The position numbers and the translations under genes are program-made. From Dactylosporangium aurantiacum (GTDB lineage: Bacteria > Actinomycetota > Actinomycetes > Mycobacteriales > Micromonosporaceae), in assembly GCF_000716715.1 (NCBI RefSeq), contig NZ_JNYJ01000014.1:62001-126000 (forward strand): 64,000 nucleotides of DNA, read 5' to 3'. Position 1 is the stretch's first letter. Every line of letters starts with the position of its first letter. The notes under the pieces were generated by a model. It was not told the origin of the DNA. It saw nothing but the letters and a program-made list of their open reading frames with translations, and did no database searches. Shown piece by piece: positions 43,023-52,721 of the stretch.

Positions 43023-43868
43023 CTACGGCTGCGCCCACCAGCCGTCCAGCGGCGTCACCGGCAGGGCGCGCTTGTGGCGGGTCGCGTGGTACACCGACTC
43101 CAGCTTCGCCGCCACCTCCGGCGCGACGTCGGCACCCTCGAGATAGTCGTCGATCTGCGCGTACGTCAGGCCCAGCGCCACCTCGTCGGGCAGGGCCGGG
43201 CGGTCGTCCTCGAGGTCGGCGGTCGGCACCTTCTGCCACACGCTGTCGGGGGCGCCGAGCTCCCGCAGCAGGGCCGCGCCCTGACGCTTGGTCAGGCCGG
43301 TCAGCGGGGTCAGGTCGACGCCGCCGTCGCCATGCTTGGTGAAGAAGCCGGTGACCGCCTCGGCGGCGTGGTCGGTGCCGACGACGAGCAGGTTGAGCTG
43401 GCCGGCGATCGCGTACTGGATCACCATGCGCTCGCGGGCCTTGATGTTGCCGCGGACGAAGTCGCGCAGCCGGGGCGCGCCGCCGAGCAGGTCCGCCAGC
43501 CCGAGCGCGGTCTCGGCGGCGACGGCGTCCGCGCCGGGCCGGACGTCCACGGTGACCGTCCGGTCCGGCCGGATGAACCGCAGCGCGGTCTGCGCGTCCT
43601 GCTCGTCGGCCTGCGTGCCGTACGGCAGCCGCACCGCGACGAACGTGACCGCCTGCCCGTCGGCGCGCAGCTCCTCGACGGCGAGCTGGCACAGCCGGCC
43701 GGCGAGGGTGCTGTCCTGGCCGCCGCTGATGCCCAGCACGTACCCCTGCGCCGGGGTGGCGCGCAGGTAGTCCTTGAGGAAGCCCACCCGTCCGCGGATC
43801 TCCGCCGCCGGGTCGATCGTGGGCCTGACGCCGAGCTCGGCCAGGATGCGCTGCCGTTGGTTCGCCAT
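43023..43868 (-). CDS. nadE: ammonia-dependent NAD+ synthetase
   Basis: 281 aa from ATG 43868. The N-type ATP pyrophosphatase P-loop is [44 protein letters not shown] and [38 protein letters not shown] are the conserved NaAD-binding stretches. The length matches E. coli NadE (275 aa) without a glutaminase domain, so it uses free ammonia. It makes NAD+ from deamido-NAD+ and is divergent from the NRPS operon. Confidence 0.96.
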   Translation of the reverse strand: MANQRQRILAELGVRPTIDPAAEIRGRVGFLKDYLRATPAQGYVLGISGGQDSTLAGRLCQLAVEELRADGQAVTFVAVRLPYGTQADEQDAQTALRFIRPDRTVTVDVRPGADAVAAETALGLADLLGGAPRLRDFVRGNIKARERMVIQYAIAGQLNLLVVGTDHAAEAVTGFFTKHGDGGVDLTPLTGLTKRQGAALLRELGAPDSVWQKVPTADLEDDRPALPDEVALGLTYAQIDDYLEGADVAPEVAAKLESVYHATRHKRALPVTPLDGWWAQP

Positions 43869-43945
43869 GCCCGCACTGTACTGAACAAGATCCGGATGCG
43901 CCGGACGGTCCGCGGCATAGACAGGCGGCTTAATCGTAAGGAATG

Positions 43946-43974
43946 TTGACAGTTGGCGTATCGACTCGTACCTT
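43946..43974 (+). promoter_or_regulatory. near-consensus promoter of the NRPS operon
   Basis: TTGACA (43946-43951), a 17-bp spacer, and TACCTT (43969-43974). Transcription would begin near 43981, before GAGAGGGGG and the GTG at 44006. This places the upstream ATG at 43943 outside the message. Confidence 0.65.
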
Positions 43975-44005
43975 ACCGATGGTCACGCCGACGAGAGGGG
44001 GACTC

Positions 44006-47000
44006 GTGTCGGGAGCTTTGTCTTTCGGTCAGGAACGGCTCTGGTTCCTGGACCAGCTCGATCCCGGTGACGCCTCCTACAACATCCCGCTGGTCCTGCG
44101 GCTGACGGGTGACCTGGACGCGGCCGCGCTGCACGCCGCGCTGCACGGCGTGGTCGAGCGGCACGAGACGCTGCGCACCAGGTTCCCCGCCGTCGACGGC
44201 CGCCCGCACGCGACCGCCGGGCCCGCCCCGGTGCTGCGGGAGGTCGCCTGCACCGCCGCCGAGCTCGACGCGCTGCTCGCCGAGCGCAGCAACGCCCCGT
44301 TCGACCTGGCCGAGGGGCCGCTGCTGCGGGCCACCCTGCTGCGCGTGACCGACCGGCCCGGCGAGCACGTGCTGAGCCTCGTCGTGCACCACATCGTCGC
44401 CGACGGATGGTCGCTCAACGTGCTGCGCGACGAGCTGGCCGGCCGCTACGCCGGCACCTTCGACGCGCCGCCGCTGCCGACCACGTACGCGGCGTTCGCC
44501 CGGGCCCAGCGCGACGCCGGCGCCGAGCAGGACACCACGTTCTGGCGGGAGCAGCTGACCGGCGCCGCCCCGCTCGAGCTGCAGCCCGACCTGCGCCGGT
44601 CCGCGGCCAGGACGTCCGACGGCGCGTTCCACACCCGCCGCGTCGCCGGCGTCGCCGCCCTCGACGCGTTCGCCCGCGAGCAGCGGGTCAGCCCGTTCAT
44701 GGTGCTGCTCGCCGTGTACCAGGTGCTGCTGCAGCGGCACACCGGCCAGGACGACATCAGCGTCGGCGTGCCCGTCGCCGGGCGCAACGACCCCGACCTC
44801 GAGCCGCTCGTCGGCTACTTCTCCAACACCCTCGTCCTGCGCGGCGACCTCGGCGCCGACATCACGTTCCGGGAGCTGCTGCGGGCCACCCGCCGCACCG
44901 CCCTCGGCGCGTTCTCCCACCAGGACCTGCCGTTCGAGCGGCTCCTCGACGAGCTGCACGTGGCGCGGGACCTGTCGCGCAACCCGCTGTTCCAGACCCT
45001 GCTCACCGTGCACAGCCAGGACGGCGACCGGCACGGCGTGCCACGGCCGTTCGGCCCGCTGACCGCGGTGGAGATCGACGGCGGGCACAGCCAGACCAAG
45101 GTCGACGTCATGCTCGACGTGTGGCGCTCCGGCGAGGACCTGCTCACCGTCTTCGGCTACCGCCGCGACCTGTTCCGCCCCGGGACGATCGCCGCCCTCG
45201 CCGAGCGCTTCGAGCTGCTGCTGCGCGCCGCGATCGCCGCCCCGGACACCCGCCTGCGCGACCTGCCCGTGCTCACCGAGGCCGACCGTGCCTTCGTCGT
45301 CCGCGCCGCCCGTACGACCACCGCCCCGCCCACCGGCACCGTCCTGGACGAGCTGGCGGCGAGGGTGGCCACCCACCCCGACACGGCGGCCCTGGACACG
45401 ACGACCTACGACGAGCTCTGGCAGGCGTCGGGCCGGCTGGCGGGGGCGCTGCTGGCGGCGCTGCCGGACGGCGCGCCGCGGATCGTCGGGGTGTGCCTGC
45501 CCCGCGGGCCGCACGCCGTCGTCGCCATGCTCGCCGCGTGGCGGGCCGGCGCCGCCTACCTGCCGCTCGACCCGGCGTACCCGGCGGCCCGGCTGGCGTT
45601 CATGGTCGCCGACAGCGGCGCCGCCGTCGTCGTCACCGACGACCGGCACCCCTTCGACGGTGTGCGGACCCTGCCGGTCACCGCGACCGGCACCGGGCAG
45701 CCGGTGCGCCCGGATCCCGAGGACACCGCGTACGTCATCTACACCTCCGGCTCGACGGGCACGCCGAAGGGTGTCCTCGTGCCGCACCGCGCGCTCGCCG
45801 CGCGGGCCGCCTGGATGCGCGACGGCTACGGCATCACCGCCGCCGACACGGTCGCGCAGTTCGCGGCGCTGAGCTTCGACACCCACGCCGAGGAGCTGTG
45901 GCCGGCGCTGACCGCCGGCGGCACCGTCGTGTTCGCCGACGCCGACCTGCCGCAGTTCCTCACCACCCCGGCCGGCGCGGCCGTCACCGTGCTGGACCTG
46001 CCGACGCCGTACTGGCACCGGCTCGTCGACGACCTCGGCGGCGTGCCCTGGCCCGCCGGGCTGCGCCTGGTCATCCTCGGCGCCGACCAGGTCGAGGCGG
46101 CCGCCGTCGCCGCGTGGCGGGCCGCGTTCGGCGACCGGGTCCGGCTGGTGAACTCCTACGGCCCGACCGAGACCACCATCATCGCCACCGTCGCCGACCT
46201 CACCGGCGCGGACCCGGACGGCGACCCCGGCGACCGGCCGCCGATCGGGCGTCCACTGTGGGACACCACGGTCGCCGTCACCGACCGGCACGGCCGCCCG
46301 GTGCCGCCCGGCGTCCCCGGTGAGCTGCGCATCGGCGGCGCCGGCGTGGCCCACGGCTACCTCGGCCGCCCCGGCCGCACCGCCGAGGCGTTCGAACCCG
46401 ACCCCGACGGCCCGCCCGGCGCCCGCCGGTACCGCACCGGCGACCGCGTCCGGTGGCGGCCCGACGGGCAGCTGGAGTTCCTCGGCCGCCTCGACGAGCA
46501 GGTCAAGGTCCGCGGGTACCGGATCGAGCCCGGCGAGGTCACCGCCGCGCTGCTCGCCCTGCCCGGCGTCGGGCAGGCCGCCGTCGTCGCCCGCGCCGAC
46601 GCGCTCATCGGCTACGTCGTCCCGGCCGCCCCGGAAGCGGGCCGCGACACGGCCGCCGTCGACCCCGCCGGGCTCCGGCAAGCGCTTGCCGCGACGCTGC
46701 CGGCGCACCTGGTGCCCAACGCGATCGTCACGCTCGACGCGCTGCCGCTCACCGTCAACGGCAAGCTCGACCGGGCCGCCCTGCCCGACCCGGAGGTCCG
46801 CTCGGCGACCGGCTACCTCGCGCCGCGCACCGACGCCGAGGACCTCGTCGCCGGGGTGTGGGCCGAGGTGCTCGGCGTGGAGAAGGTCGGCGCGCTCGAC
46901 GACTTCTTCGACCTCGGCGGCCACTCGCTGCTCGCCACCCGCATGGTGGCCCGGATCCGCGCCGCCGTCGATCTGGCGGTGCCGATCCGCACCCTGTTCA

Positions 47001-47113
47001 CCCACCGCACGGTCGCCGGGTTCGCCGCGGCCGTCGAAGCACTGCTCATCGCCGAGATCGAGGCGATGAGCGAGGAGACGGCACAGCACATGCTCACGGG
47101 GGACCAGTTATGA
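44006..47113 (+). CDS. nonribosomal peptide synthetase module C-A-T
   Basis: 1035 aa from GTG 44006, chosen for GAGAGGGGG 4 bases upstream and the promoter before it. Condensation domain ~1-430 with HHIVADG (His128-His129). Adenylation domain ~450-930: [39 protein letters not shown], and the A10 lysine in NGKLDR. Reading the ten specificity positions by alignment to GrsA gives about DTEDIGSIIK; the acidic residues suggest a basic side chain, but this is tentative. Carrier domain ~950-1020 with [13 protein letters not shown] (phosphopantetheine Ser). There is no epimerase and no starter loading domain, so its C domain must take a donor from elsewhere, perhaps an acyl group. Confidence 0.95.
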   Translation: MSGALSFGQERLWFLDQLDPGDASYNIPLVLRLTGDLDAAALHAALHGVVERHETLRTRFPAVDGRPHATAGPAPVLREVACTAAELDALLAERSNAPFDLAEGPLLRATLLRVTDRPGEHVLSLVVHHIVADGWSLNVLRDELAGRYAGTFDAPPLPTTYAAFARAQRDAGAEQDTTFWREQLTGAAPLELQPDLRRSAARTSDGAFHTRRVAGVAALDAFAREQRVSPFMVLLAVYQVLLQRHTGQDDISVGVPVAGRNDPDLEPLVGYFSNTLVLRGDLGADITFRELLRATRRTALGAFSHQDLPFERLLDELHVARDLSRNPLFQTLLTVHSQDGDRHGVPRPFGPLTAVEIDGGHSQTKVDVMLDVWRSGEDLLTVFGYRRDLFRPGTIAALAERFELLLRAAIAAPDTRLRDLPVLTEADRAFVVRAARTTTAPPTGTVLDELAARVATHPDTAALDTTTYDELWQASGRLAGALLAALPDGAPRIVGVCLPRGPHAVVAMLAAWRAGAAYLPLDPAYPAARLAFMVADSGAAVVVTDDRHPFDGVRTLPVTATGTGQPVRPDPEDTAYVIYTSGSTGTPKGVLVPHRALAARAAWMRDGYGITAADTVAQFAALSFDTHAEELWPALTAGGTVVFADADLPQFLTTPAGAAVTVLDLPTPYWHRLVDDLGGVPWPAGLRLVILGADQVEAAAVAAWRAAFGDRVRLVNSYGPTETTIIATVADLTGADPDGDPGDRPPIGRPLWDTTVAVTDRHGRPVPPGVPGELRIGGAGVAHGYLGRPGRTAEAFEPDPDGPPGARRYRTGDRVRWRPDGQLEFLGRLDEQVKVRGYRIEPGEVTAALLALPGVGQAAVVARADALIGYVVPAAPEAGRDTAAVDPAGLRQALAATLPAHLVPNAIVTLDALPLTVNGKLDRAALPDPEVRSATGYLAPRTDAEDLVAGVWAEVLGVEKVGALDDFFDLGGHSLLATRMVARIRAAVDLAVPIRTLFTHRTVAGFAAAVEALLIAEIEAMSEETAQHMLTGDQL

Positions 47114-47172
47114 CCGATCCGCAGCGCAGTCAGTCAGGCAGGCGCCGGAGCGCAGCGGAGGCGAACGCATGA
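47110..47172 (+). CDS. 20-codon mini-ORF bridging two NRPS genes
   Basis: ATG 47110 overlaps the stop of the first NRPS (ATGA), and its own TGA overlaps the ATG of the second NRPS at 47169 (ATGA). It encodes [10 protein letters not shown] followed by an Arg-rich, Ala-ending decamer. Every other junction in this operon is a start/stop overlap, so the mini-ORF would keep coupling unbroken across the only gap. Codons such as AGT, TCA and AGG are unusual here, so it may be translated only for coupling, or not at all. Confidence 0.35.
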   Translation: MTDPQRSQSGRRRSAAEANA

Positions 47173-50100
47173 CCGTCGAGGACCTGTCCGCCACGAAGCG
47201 GGCACTGCTCAGCGCGAGACTCCGCAGACGACCGGCCGCCGCCGAGGCGAGCATCCCGGTCCGGCCGGCGGGCACCACCCCGCCGCTGTCGTTCGCCCAG
47301 GAACGACTCTGGTTCATGGAGCAGTTCGCTCCCGGCACCGCCGCCTACCACATCCCCGTCGCCCGCCGGCTGCGCGGACCGCTCGACGAGGCGGCCCTCG
47401 CCCGATCCCTCGACGACGTCGTCACCCGGCACGAGTCGCTGCGCACCCGGTACCCGGTCACCGACGACGGCAAGCCCGTCCTGGAGATCGCCGCGGCCGG
47501 CAGCCCGGACGCGCAGGTCACGCTGACCGTCGTGGACGCCGCCGACGAGCAGGCCGCCGCCCGCATCGTCGACGAGGCCGTCGGGCGCCTCTTCGACCTC
47601 GTGCACGGCCCGCTGCTGCACGCGCTGCTGGTGCGCATCACCGGACCGGCGGACAGGCCGGTGACCGACGACCACGTGCTGCTGCTCGTCACCCACCACA
47701 GCATCAGCGACGGCTGGTCCAGCGAGGTCCTCGTCGGCGAGGTCCTCGCCGGCTACGACGCGCACGCCGCCGGGGTGCCGTCACCGGTGCCGCCGCTGCC
47801 CGTGCAGTACGGCGACTTCGCCGCCTGGCAGCGCGAGCGGCTCACCGGGGCGGCGCTGGCCCGCGAGGTCGACTACTGGCGCACCGAGCTGGCCGGCGTC
47901 GAACCCCTCGCCCTGCCCACCGACCGGCCCCGGCCCAAGCAGCAGACGTTCGACGGCGCCGGCTACGGCTTCGACATCGACCGCGCGCTGCTCGACGGGC
48001 TCACCGCCCTGGCCCGCACCCACGGCGCCACCGTCTACATGGTGCTGATGGCCGCGTTCCAGGTCGTGCTGGCCCGGCACAGCGGGCAGCGGGACTTCGC
48101 CGTCGGCTCGCCGATCGCCGGGCGCCCCGAGCCGGAGCTGGAGCGGCTCATCGGCATGTTCGTCAACGTGCTGGCGATCCGGGCCCGCCTCGACGGCGAC
48201 CCGACCTTCGCCGAGCTGGTCGAGCGCACCCGCGAGACGTGCCTGTCCGCGTACGCGCACCAGGAGCTGCCGTTCGCGCAGCTGGTCTCGGAGCTCAACG
48301 TGCCCCGGGACGTGAGCCGCTCACCGGTCTTCCAGGCCGTCCTCGCCGTGCAGAACTACGCGACCGCGGCCACCGCGGACGCCGGCGGCCCGCTGGACGT
48401 CAGCCCGTTCGGGCTGCGGGCCACCGGCACCCGCTTCGACCTCGAGCTGTTCGTGATGGAGGACCCGACCGGGCTGCGCGGCGCCTTCAACTACAACGTC
48501 GACCTGTTCGACGAGGCCACCGTCGCCCGCATCGGCCGCCACCTCGACCAGCTGCTGCGCGCCGTCGTCGCCCGGCCCGACGTCCCGGTGTCCACCGTGG
48601 ACCTGCTGGAGCCCGCCGAACGCGAGCTGGTGCTGCACGCCTGGAACGACACCGCCGCCGACTTCCCGGACGGGGCGACCCTGCCGGGGCTCATCGCCGC
48701 GCAGGCCGCCCGGACCCCCGACGCGGTGGCCGTGCAGTTCCAGGACCGCCGCCTCACCTACCGCGAGCTGGAGGCCGCCGCCGACCGGGTCGCGCGCCGG
48801 CTGCGCGCCGAGGGCGCCGGCCCCGGCGGGCTCGTCGCGGTCAGCGCCGAACGCTCCACCGATCTCGTTGTCGGCCTGCTCGGCGTGCTGAAGGCCGGCG
48901 CCGCGTACGTGCCGCTCGACCCGGACTACCCCGCGGACCGGCTCGCGTTCATGCTCGCCGACGCGGCCGCGCCGGTGCTGCTGACCCAGTCGAGGCTGCC
49001 GGTGCCGGACACCACCGCCACCGTCATCTTCCTCGACGACCCGTCAGAGTTCCAGCAAGGGTTCGCCCGGAAGCTGCCGCCGGTGCCGGACGCGCCGCAG
49101 GCCGGCGACGTCGCGTACATGATCTACACGTCGGGCTCGACGGGGAAGCCGAAGGGCGTGCCCAACACGCACCGCGGCATCGTCAACCGCCTCGACTGGA
49201 TGCAGCGCACGTACCGGCTCGACGGCACCGACGTCGTGCTGCAGAAGACCCCGGCGAGCTTCGACGTGTCCGTGTGGGAGTTCTTCTGGCCGCTCATCAC
49301 CGGTGCCCGGCTGGTACTGGCCAAGCCCGGCGGGCACAAGGACGCCGCGTACCTGCGCGACCTGATCGTCCGCGAGGGCGTCACCACCACCCACTTCGTG
49401 CCGTCGATGCTCGCCATGTTCCTCGCCGAGGACGGCATCGCCGCCTGCACCAGCCTGCGCCGCGTCGTGTGCAGCGGCGAGGAGCTGCCGGCCGACGCCG
49501 TCCGCGCGTTCGCCGCCGCCCTGCCCGCCACCGCGTTGTGGAACCTGTACGGCCCGACCGAGGCCGCCGTCGACGTGTCCGCCTTCCGGTGCGAGGGCGA
49601 CGCCGGCACCGTGCCGATCGGCGCGCCGATCCAGAACATCCGCCTGTACGTGCTGGACCCCGCCGGCCGGCCGGTGCCCCCGGGCGTCCCCGGCGAGCTG
49701 CACATCGGCGGCGTCGGCCTGGCCCTGGGCTACCACGACCGGCCCGGCCTCACCGCCACCCGGTTCGTCCCGGACCCGTTCGGGCCGCCCGGCGGCCGGC
49801 TGTACCGCACCGGCGACCTCACCCGGTGGCGCACCGACGGCACCATCGAGTTCCTCGGCCGCATCGACCACCAGGTGAAGCTGCGCGGCCTGCGCATCGA
49901 GCTCGGCGAGATCGAGGCCGCGCTGCGCGCCCAGCCGGGCGTCACCGAGGCCGCCGTCACCGTCCGCGAAGACCGGCCCGGCGACAAGCGCCTCGTCGCC
50001 TACCTGGTCGGCGCCGCCGAGCCCGACGCCGCCGCGCTGAAGACCGCGCTCAAGAAGGCGCTGCCGGACTACATGGTGCCCAGCGCGTACGTCGGCCTCG

Positions 50101-52721
50101 ACCGGCTGCCGCTCGGCCCCAGCGGCAAGCTCGACCGCCGTGCCCTGCCCGCACCGGTCGCCACCGCCGGCGGCGCCGACAGCGCACCCCCCACCACGCC
50201 GGCCGAGCTGGTGTTCGCCGCGATCTGGTGCGACGTGCTGGGGCTGCCGTCCGTCGGCGTCGACGACGACTTCTTCGACCTCGGCGGGCACTCGCTGCTG
50301 GCCACCCAGGTCGTCGCCCGGGCCCGCAAGCAGCTCGACGGCGTCGGCCAGCCGGTCAGTGTCATGGACGTGTTCACCCTCAAGACGATCCGCGAGCTGG
50401 CCGCGTTCGCCACCATGGCCGAGGAGGACCGCGGGCCGCGGCGGCTGCTGCACCGGCTGTCCAAGGACGCGGGGACGCCGGGCAGGACACCGCAGCTGTC
50501 GCTGGTCTGCGTGCCGTACGGCGGTGGCAGCGCCGTGGTCTACCAGCCCCTGGCGGACGCGCTGCCGGCCGGGCACGCCCTGTGGTCCGTGGCGATCCCC
50601 GGCCACGACGTCGGGCTCACCGAGCAGCGGCTGCCGTTCGAGGAGCTCGCCGACCGCGTCGCCGCCGAGATCCAGGAGCGGGTCAGCGGACCCGTCGCCC
50701 TGTACGGGCACTGCGGCGTCGGCAGCGCGCTCATCGTCGCCGTCGCCCGCCGCCTCGAGCACGCCGGCCGGGACCTCGAAGCGGTCTACATCGGCGCCCA
50801 GTTCCCGTTCGCCCGCCCGCGCAGCCGGGTGCTCAGCGCGCTGAGCCGGTTCGCGGCCCTGGAGCCGCTGCTGGGCAACCGCGTCTACGAGAACTGGCTG
50901 ACCTCGATGGGTGCCGACGTCGCCGACCTCGACGAGACCCAGAAGCAGTTCATCATCGGCAACATGCGCCGCGACTCGGTCGCCGCCGAGGAGTACTTCA
51001 CCGCCACCCTCGACGGCGGCAACGGCGGGAAACCAGAGCGGCTGCGCGCCCCGATCGTCTCCGTCATGGGCACCCGCGACCCCGCCGCGGACTTCTACCA
51101 GGAGCGATACAAGGAGTGGCTGCTGGTCGCCGACCGGGTCGCCCTGGTGCTGCTGGACGAGGCGGGGCACTTCTTCCTCAAGTACCGGGCGAAGGAGCTC
51201 GCGGAGATCGTCAGCCGCACCCACCCGACCCTCACCGCCGGCGGCCCCGAGCCGCGCGACGTGCTGCCGTCCACGGCGGGGGAGACGTCGTGGTGGCTGC
51301 ACGGCACCGGCGCCGCGGCGCCCGCACCCGCCGACCCGGCCGAGGCGAGACCCGTGCCGCAGCCCGGCATGGGCCGGTTCCTCATCGTGGCGCTCAGCCA
51401 GCTGGTGTCCATCACCGGCTCGGCGCTCACCGAGTTCGCCCTGCCGATCTGGATCTACCTGGAGACCGGGTCCGTCGCCCGGTACGCCCTGTACGCCGTC
51501 ATCGGCATGCTCCCCGGCATCCTCGCCGGGCCGCTCGCCGGCGCCATCGTCGACCGGTTCGACCGGCGCAAGGTGATGCTCGCCGGTGACATCGCCGCCG
51601 GCGCCACCCAGGCCGCGCTGCTGGCCCTGCTGGTCAGCGGGGTGCTCGTGCCGTGGCACATCTACCCGCTGCTCGGCGCGCTGTCGATCGCGCTGACGTT
51701 CCAGCGGCTCGCGTACGCCTCCGCGGTGCCGCAGCTCGTGCCGAAGCAGTACCTCGGCCACGCCAACGGCATCGTCCAGCTCGCCGGCGGCGTCAGCGCC
51801 TTCGTGGTGCCGCTCATCGCCGTCGGGCTCATGGCCGGCATCGGGCTCAAGGGCATCCTGATCCTCGACGTGCTCAGCTACACCGTCGCGGTCACCGTCC
51901 TGGCCGTCGTGAAGTTCCCGCGGACCCTGCCGTGGCGGCGCCGGGAGACGCTGCTCGCCGAGATCCGGCACGGCTTCGCTTACTCGTGGCACCACCGCGG
52001 GTTCCGCGCGATGCTGCTGTGGTTCGCCGGCCTCAACGTCTTCCTGTCCCCGCTGTTCCTGCTCATGACCCCGCTCGTGCTGTCGTTCACCGACCTCGAC
52101 GCGGCCGCCCGGGTCGCCATGTGCGGCGGCGCCGGTGTGATCGTCGGCGGCATCGCGATGGGCTTCTGGGGCGGCCCCCGCCGGCAGCGGCTGCGCGGCA
52201 TGCTCGGCCTCGCCGCGCTGCTCGCCGCCGCCGCCGTCCTCGGCGGCACCCAGCCGAGCGTGTGGATCGTCGGTGCCTGCGCCTTCGGCCTGTCCGCGGC
52301 GCTGTCGCTGGTCAACGGCGTCTACACCACGATCGTGCAGGTGAAGGTGCCGCAGCGCTACCACGGCCGGGTCTTCGCCCTGAACACCATGGTCGCCTGG
52401 TCGACGCTGCCGATCGGGCACGGCATCGTCGCGCCGCTCGGCACGAAGCTCTTCGAGCCGCTGCTGGCCCCCGGCGGCGCGCTCGCCGGGTCCGTCGGCG
52501 CCGTCATCGGCACCGGACCCGGCCGCGGGATCGCCCTCATGTACGTCGTGTTCGGCCTCGCCATGGCGGCCATGGTCGCCGTCGGTCTGCGGATCCCGGT
52601 GCTGCGCCGCTTCGACCGCGACGTGCCCGACGCCCTGCCCGACGACCTCGTCGGCATCCAGGAGCTGCGCCGGCGGGTGCCGGCCACGGAGGACGCCCGG
52701 CCGCTGGAGCCGGTCCGATGA
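47169..52721 (+). CDS. nonribosomal peptide synthetase C-A-T-TE fused to MFS exporter
   Basis: 1850 aa from ATG 47169. Condensation domain ~35-470 with THHSISDGWS. Adenylation domain ~490-1000 (YTSGSTGKPKG, SFDVSVWEFFW, NLYGPTEAAVD, NGKLDR-type SGKLDR); its ten-residue code reads DVWHVSLVDK, close to the known serine code DVWHLSLIDK. Carrier Ser at [10 protein letters not shown], ~1040. Thioesterase ~1110-1350 with GHCGVG, Cys1182 in place of the usual Ser, Asp1304 (GTRDP) and His1334 (EAGHFF). From ~1397 to 1830 a complete-looking MFS exporter with about twelve helices (GRFLIVALSQLVSITGSALTEFALPIW, GAIVDRFDRRKVML). It probably releases and exports the peptide. Confidence 0.95.
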   Translation: MTVEDLSATKRALLSARLRRRPAAAEASIPVRPAGTTPPLSFAQERLWFMEQFAPGTAAYHIPVARRLRGPLDEAALARSLDDVVTRHESLRTRYPVTDDGKPVLEIAAAGSPDAQVTLTVVDAADEQAAARIVDEAVGRLFDLVHGPLLHALLVRITGPADRPVTDDHVLLLVTHHSISDGWSSEVLVGEVLAGYDAHAAGVPSPVPPLPVQYGDFAAWQRERLTGAALAREVDYWRTELAGVEPLALPTDRPRPKQQTFDGAGYGFDIDRALLDGLTALARTHGATVYMVLMAAFQVVLARHSGQRDFAVGSPIAGRPEPELERLIGMFVNVLAIRARLDGDPTFAELVERTRETCLSAYAHQELPFAQLVSELNVPRDVSRSPVFQAVLAVQNYATAATADAGGPLDVSPFGLRATGTRFDLELFVMEDPTGLRGAFNYNVDLFDEATVARIGRHLDQLLRAVVARPDVPVSTVDLLEPAERELVLHAWNDTAADFPDGATLPGLIAAQAARTPDAVAVQFQDRRLTYRELEAAADRVARRLRAEGAGPGGLVAVSAERSTDLVVGLLGVLKAGAAYVPLDPDYPADRLAFMLADAAAPVLLTQSRLPVPDTTATVIFLDDPSEFQQGFARKLPPVPDAPQAGDVAYMIYTSGSTGKPKGVPNTHRGIVNRLDWMQRTYRLDGTDVVLQKTPASFDVSVWEFFWPLITGARLVLAKPGGHKDAAYLRDLIVREGVTTTHFVPSMLAMFLAEDGIAACTSLRRVVCSGEELPADAVRAFAAALPATALWNLYGPTEAAVDVSAFRCEGDAGTVPIGAPIQNIRLYVLDPAGRPVPPGVPGELHIGGVGLALGYHDRPGLTATRFVPDPFGPPGGRLYRTGDLTRWRTDGTIEFLGRIDHQVKLRGLRIELGEIEAALRAQPGVTEAAVTVREDRPGDKRLVAYLVGAAEPDAAALKTALKKALPDYMVPSAYVGLDRLPLGPSGKLDRRALPAPVATAGGADSAPPTTPAELVFAAIWCDVLGLPSVGVDDDFFDLGGHSLLATQVVARARKQLDGVGQPVSVMDVFTLKTIRELAAFATMAEEDRGPRRLLHRLSKDAGTPGRTPQLSLVCVPYGGGSAVVYQPLADALPAGHALWSVAIPGHDVGLTEQRLPFEELADRVAAEIQERVSGPVALYGHCGVGSALIVAVARRLEHAGRDLEAVYIGAQFPFARPRSRVLSALSRFAALEPLLGNRVYENWLTSMGADVADLDETQKQFIIGNMRRDSVAAEEYFTATLDGGNGGKPERLRAPIVSVMGTRDPAADFYQERYKEWLLVADRVALVLLDEAGHFFLKYRAKELAEIVSRTHPTLTAGGPEPRDVLPSTAGETSWWLHGTGAAAPAPADPAEARPVPQPGMGRFLIVALSQLVSITGSALTEFALPIWIYLETGSVARYALYAVIGMLPGILAGPLAGAIVDRFDRRKVMLAGDIAAGATQAALLALLVSGVLVPWHIYPLLGALSIALTFQRLAYASAVPQLVPKQYLGHANGIVQLAGGVSAFVVPLIAVGLMAGIGLKGILILDVLSYTVAVTVLAVVKFPRTLPWRRRETLLAEIRHGFAYSWHHRGFRAMLLWFAGLNVFLSPLFLLMTPLVLSFTDLDAAARVAMCGGAGVIVGGIAMGFWGGPRRQRLRGMLGLAALLAAAAVLGGTQPSVWIVGACAFGLSAALSLVNGVYTTIVQVKVPQRYHGRVFALNTMVAWSTLPIGHGIVAPLGTKLFEPLLAPGGALAGSVGAVIGTGPGRGIALMYVVFGLAMAAMVAVGLRIPVLRRFDRDVPDALPDDLVGIQELRRRVPATEDARPLEPVR

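Noticed and set aside
43943..44005. ATG 43943 as the start of the first NRPS
   Set aside because: It lies inside the likely promoter (TTGACA at 43946), and a better ribosome-binding site precedes GTG 44006.
43973..47089. 1038-aa frame antisense to the first NRPS, and a similar 1125-aa frame antisense to the second
   Set aside because: Codon-bias shadows; repetitive Asp/Gly/Val/Arg translation, no domain, and the plus strand has complete NRPS domains.
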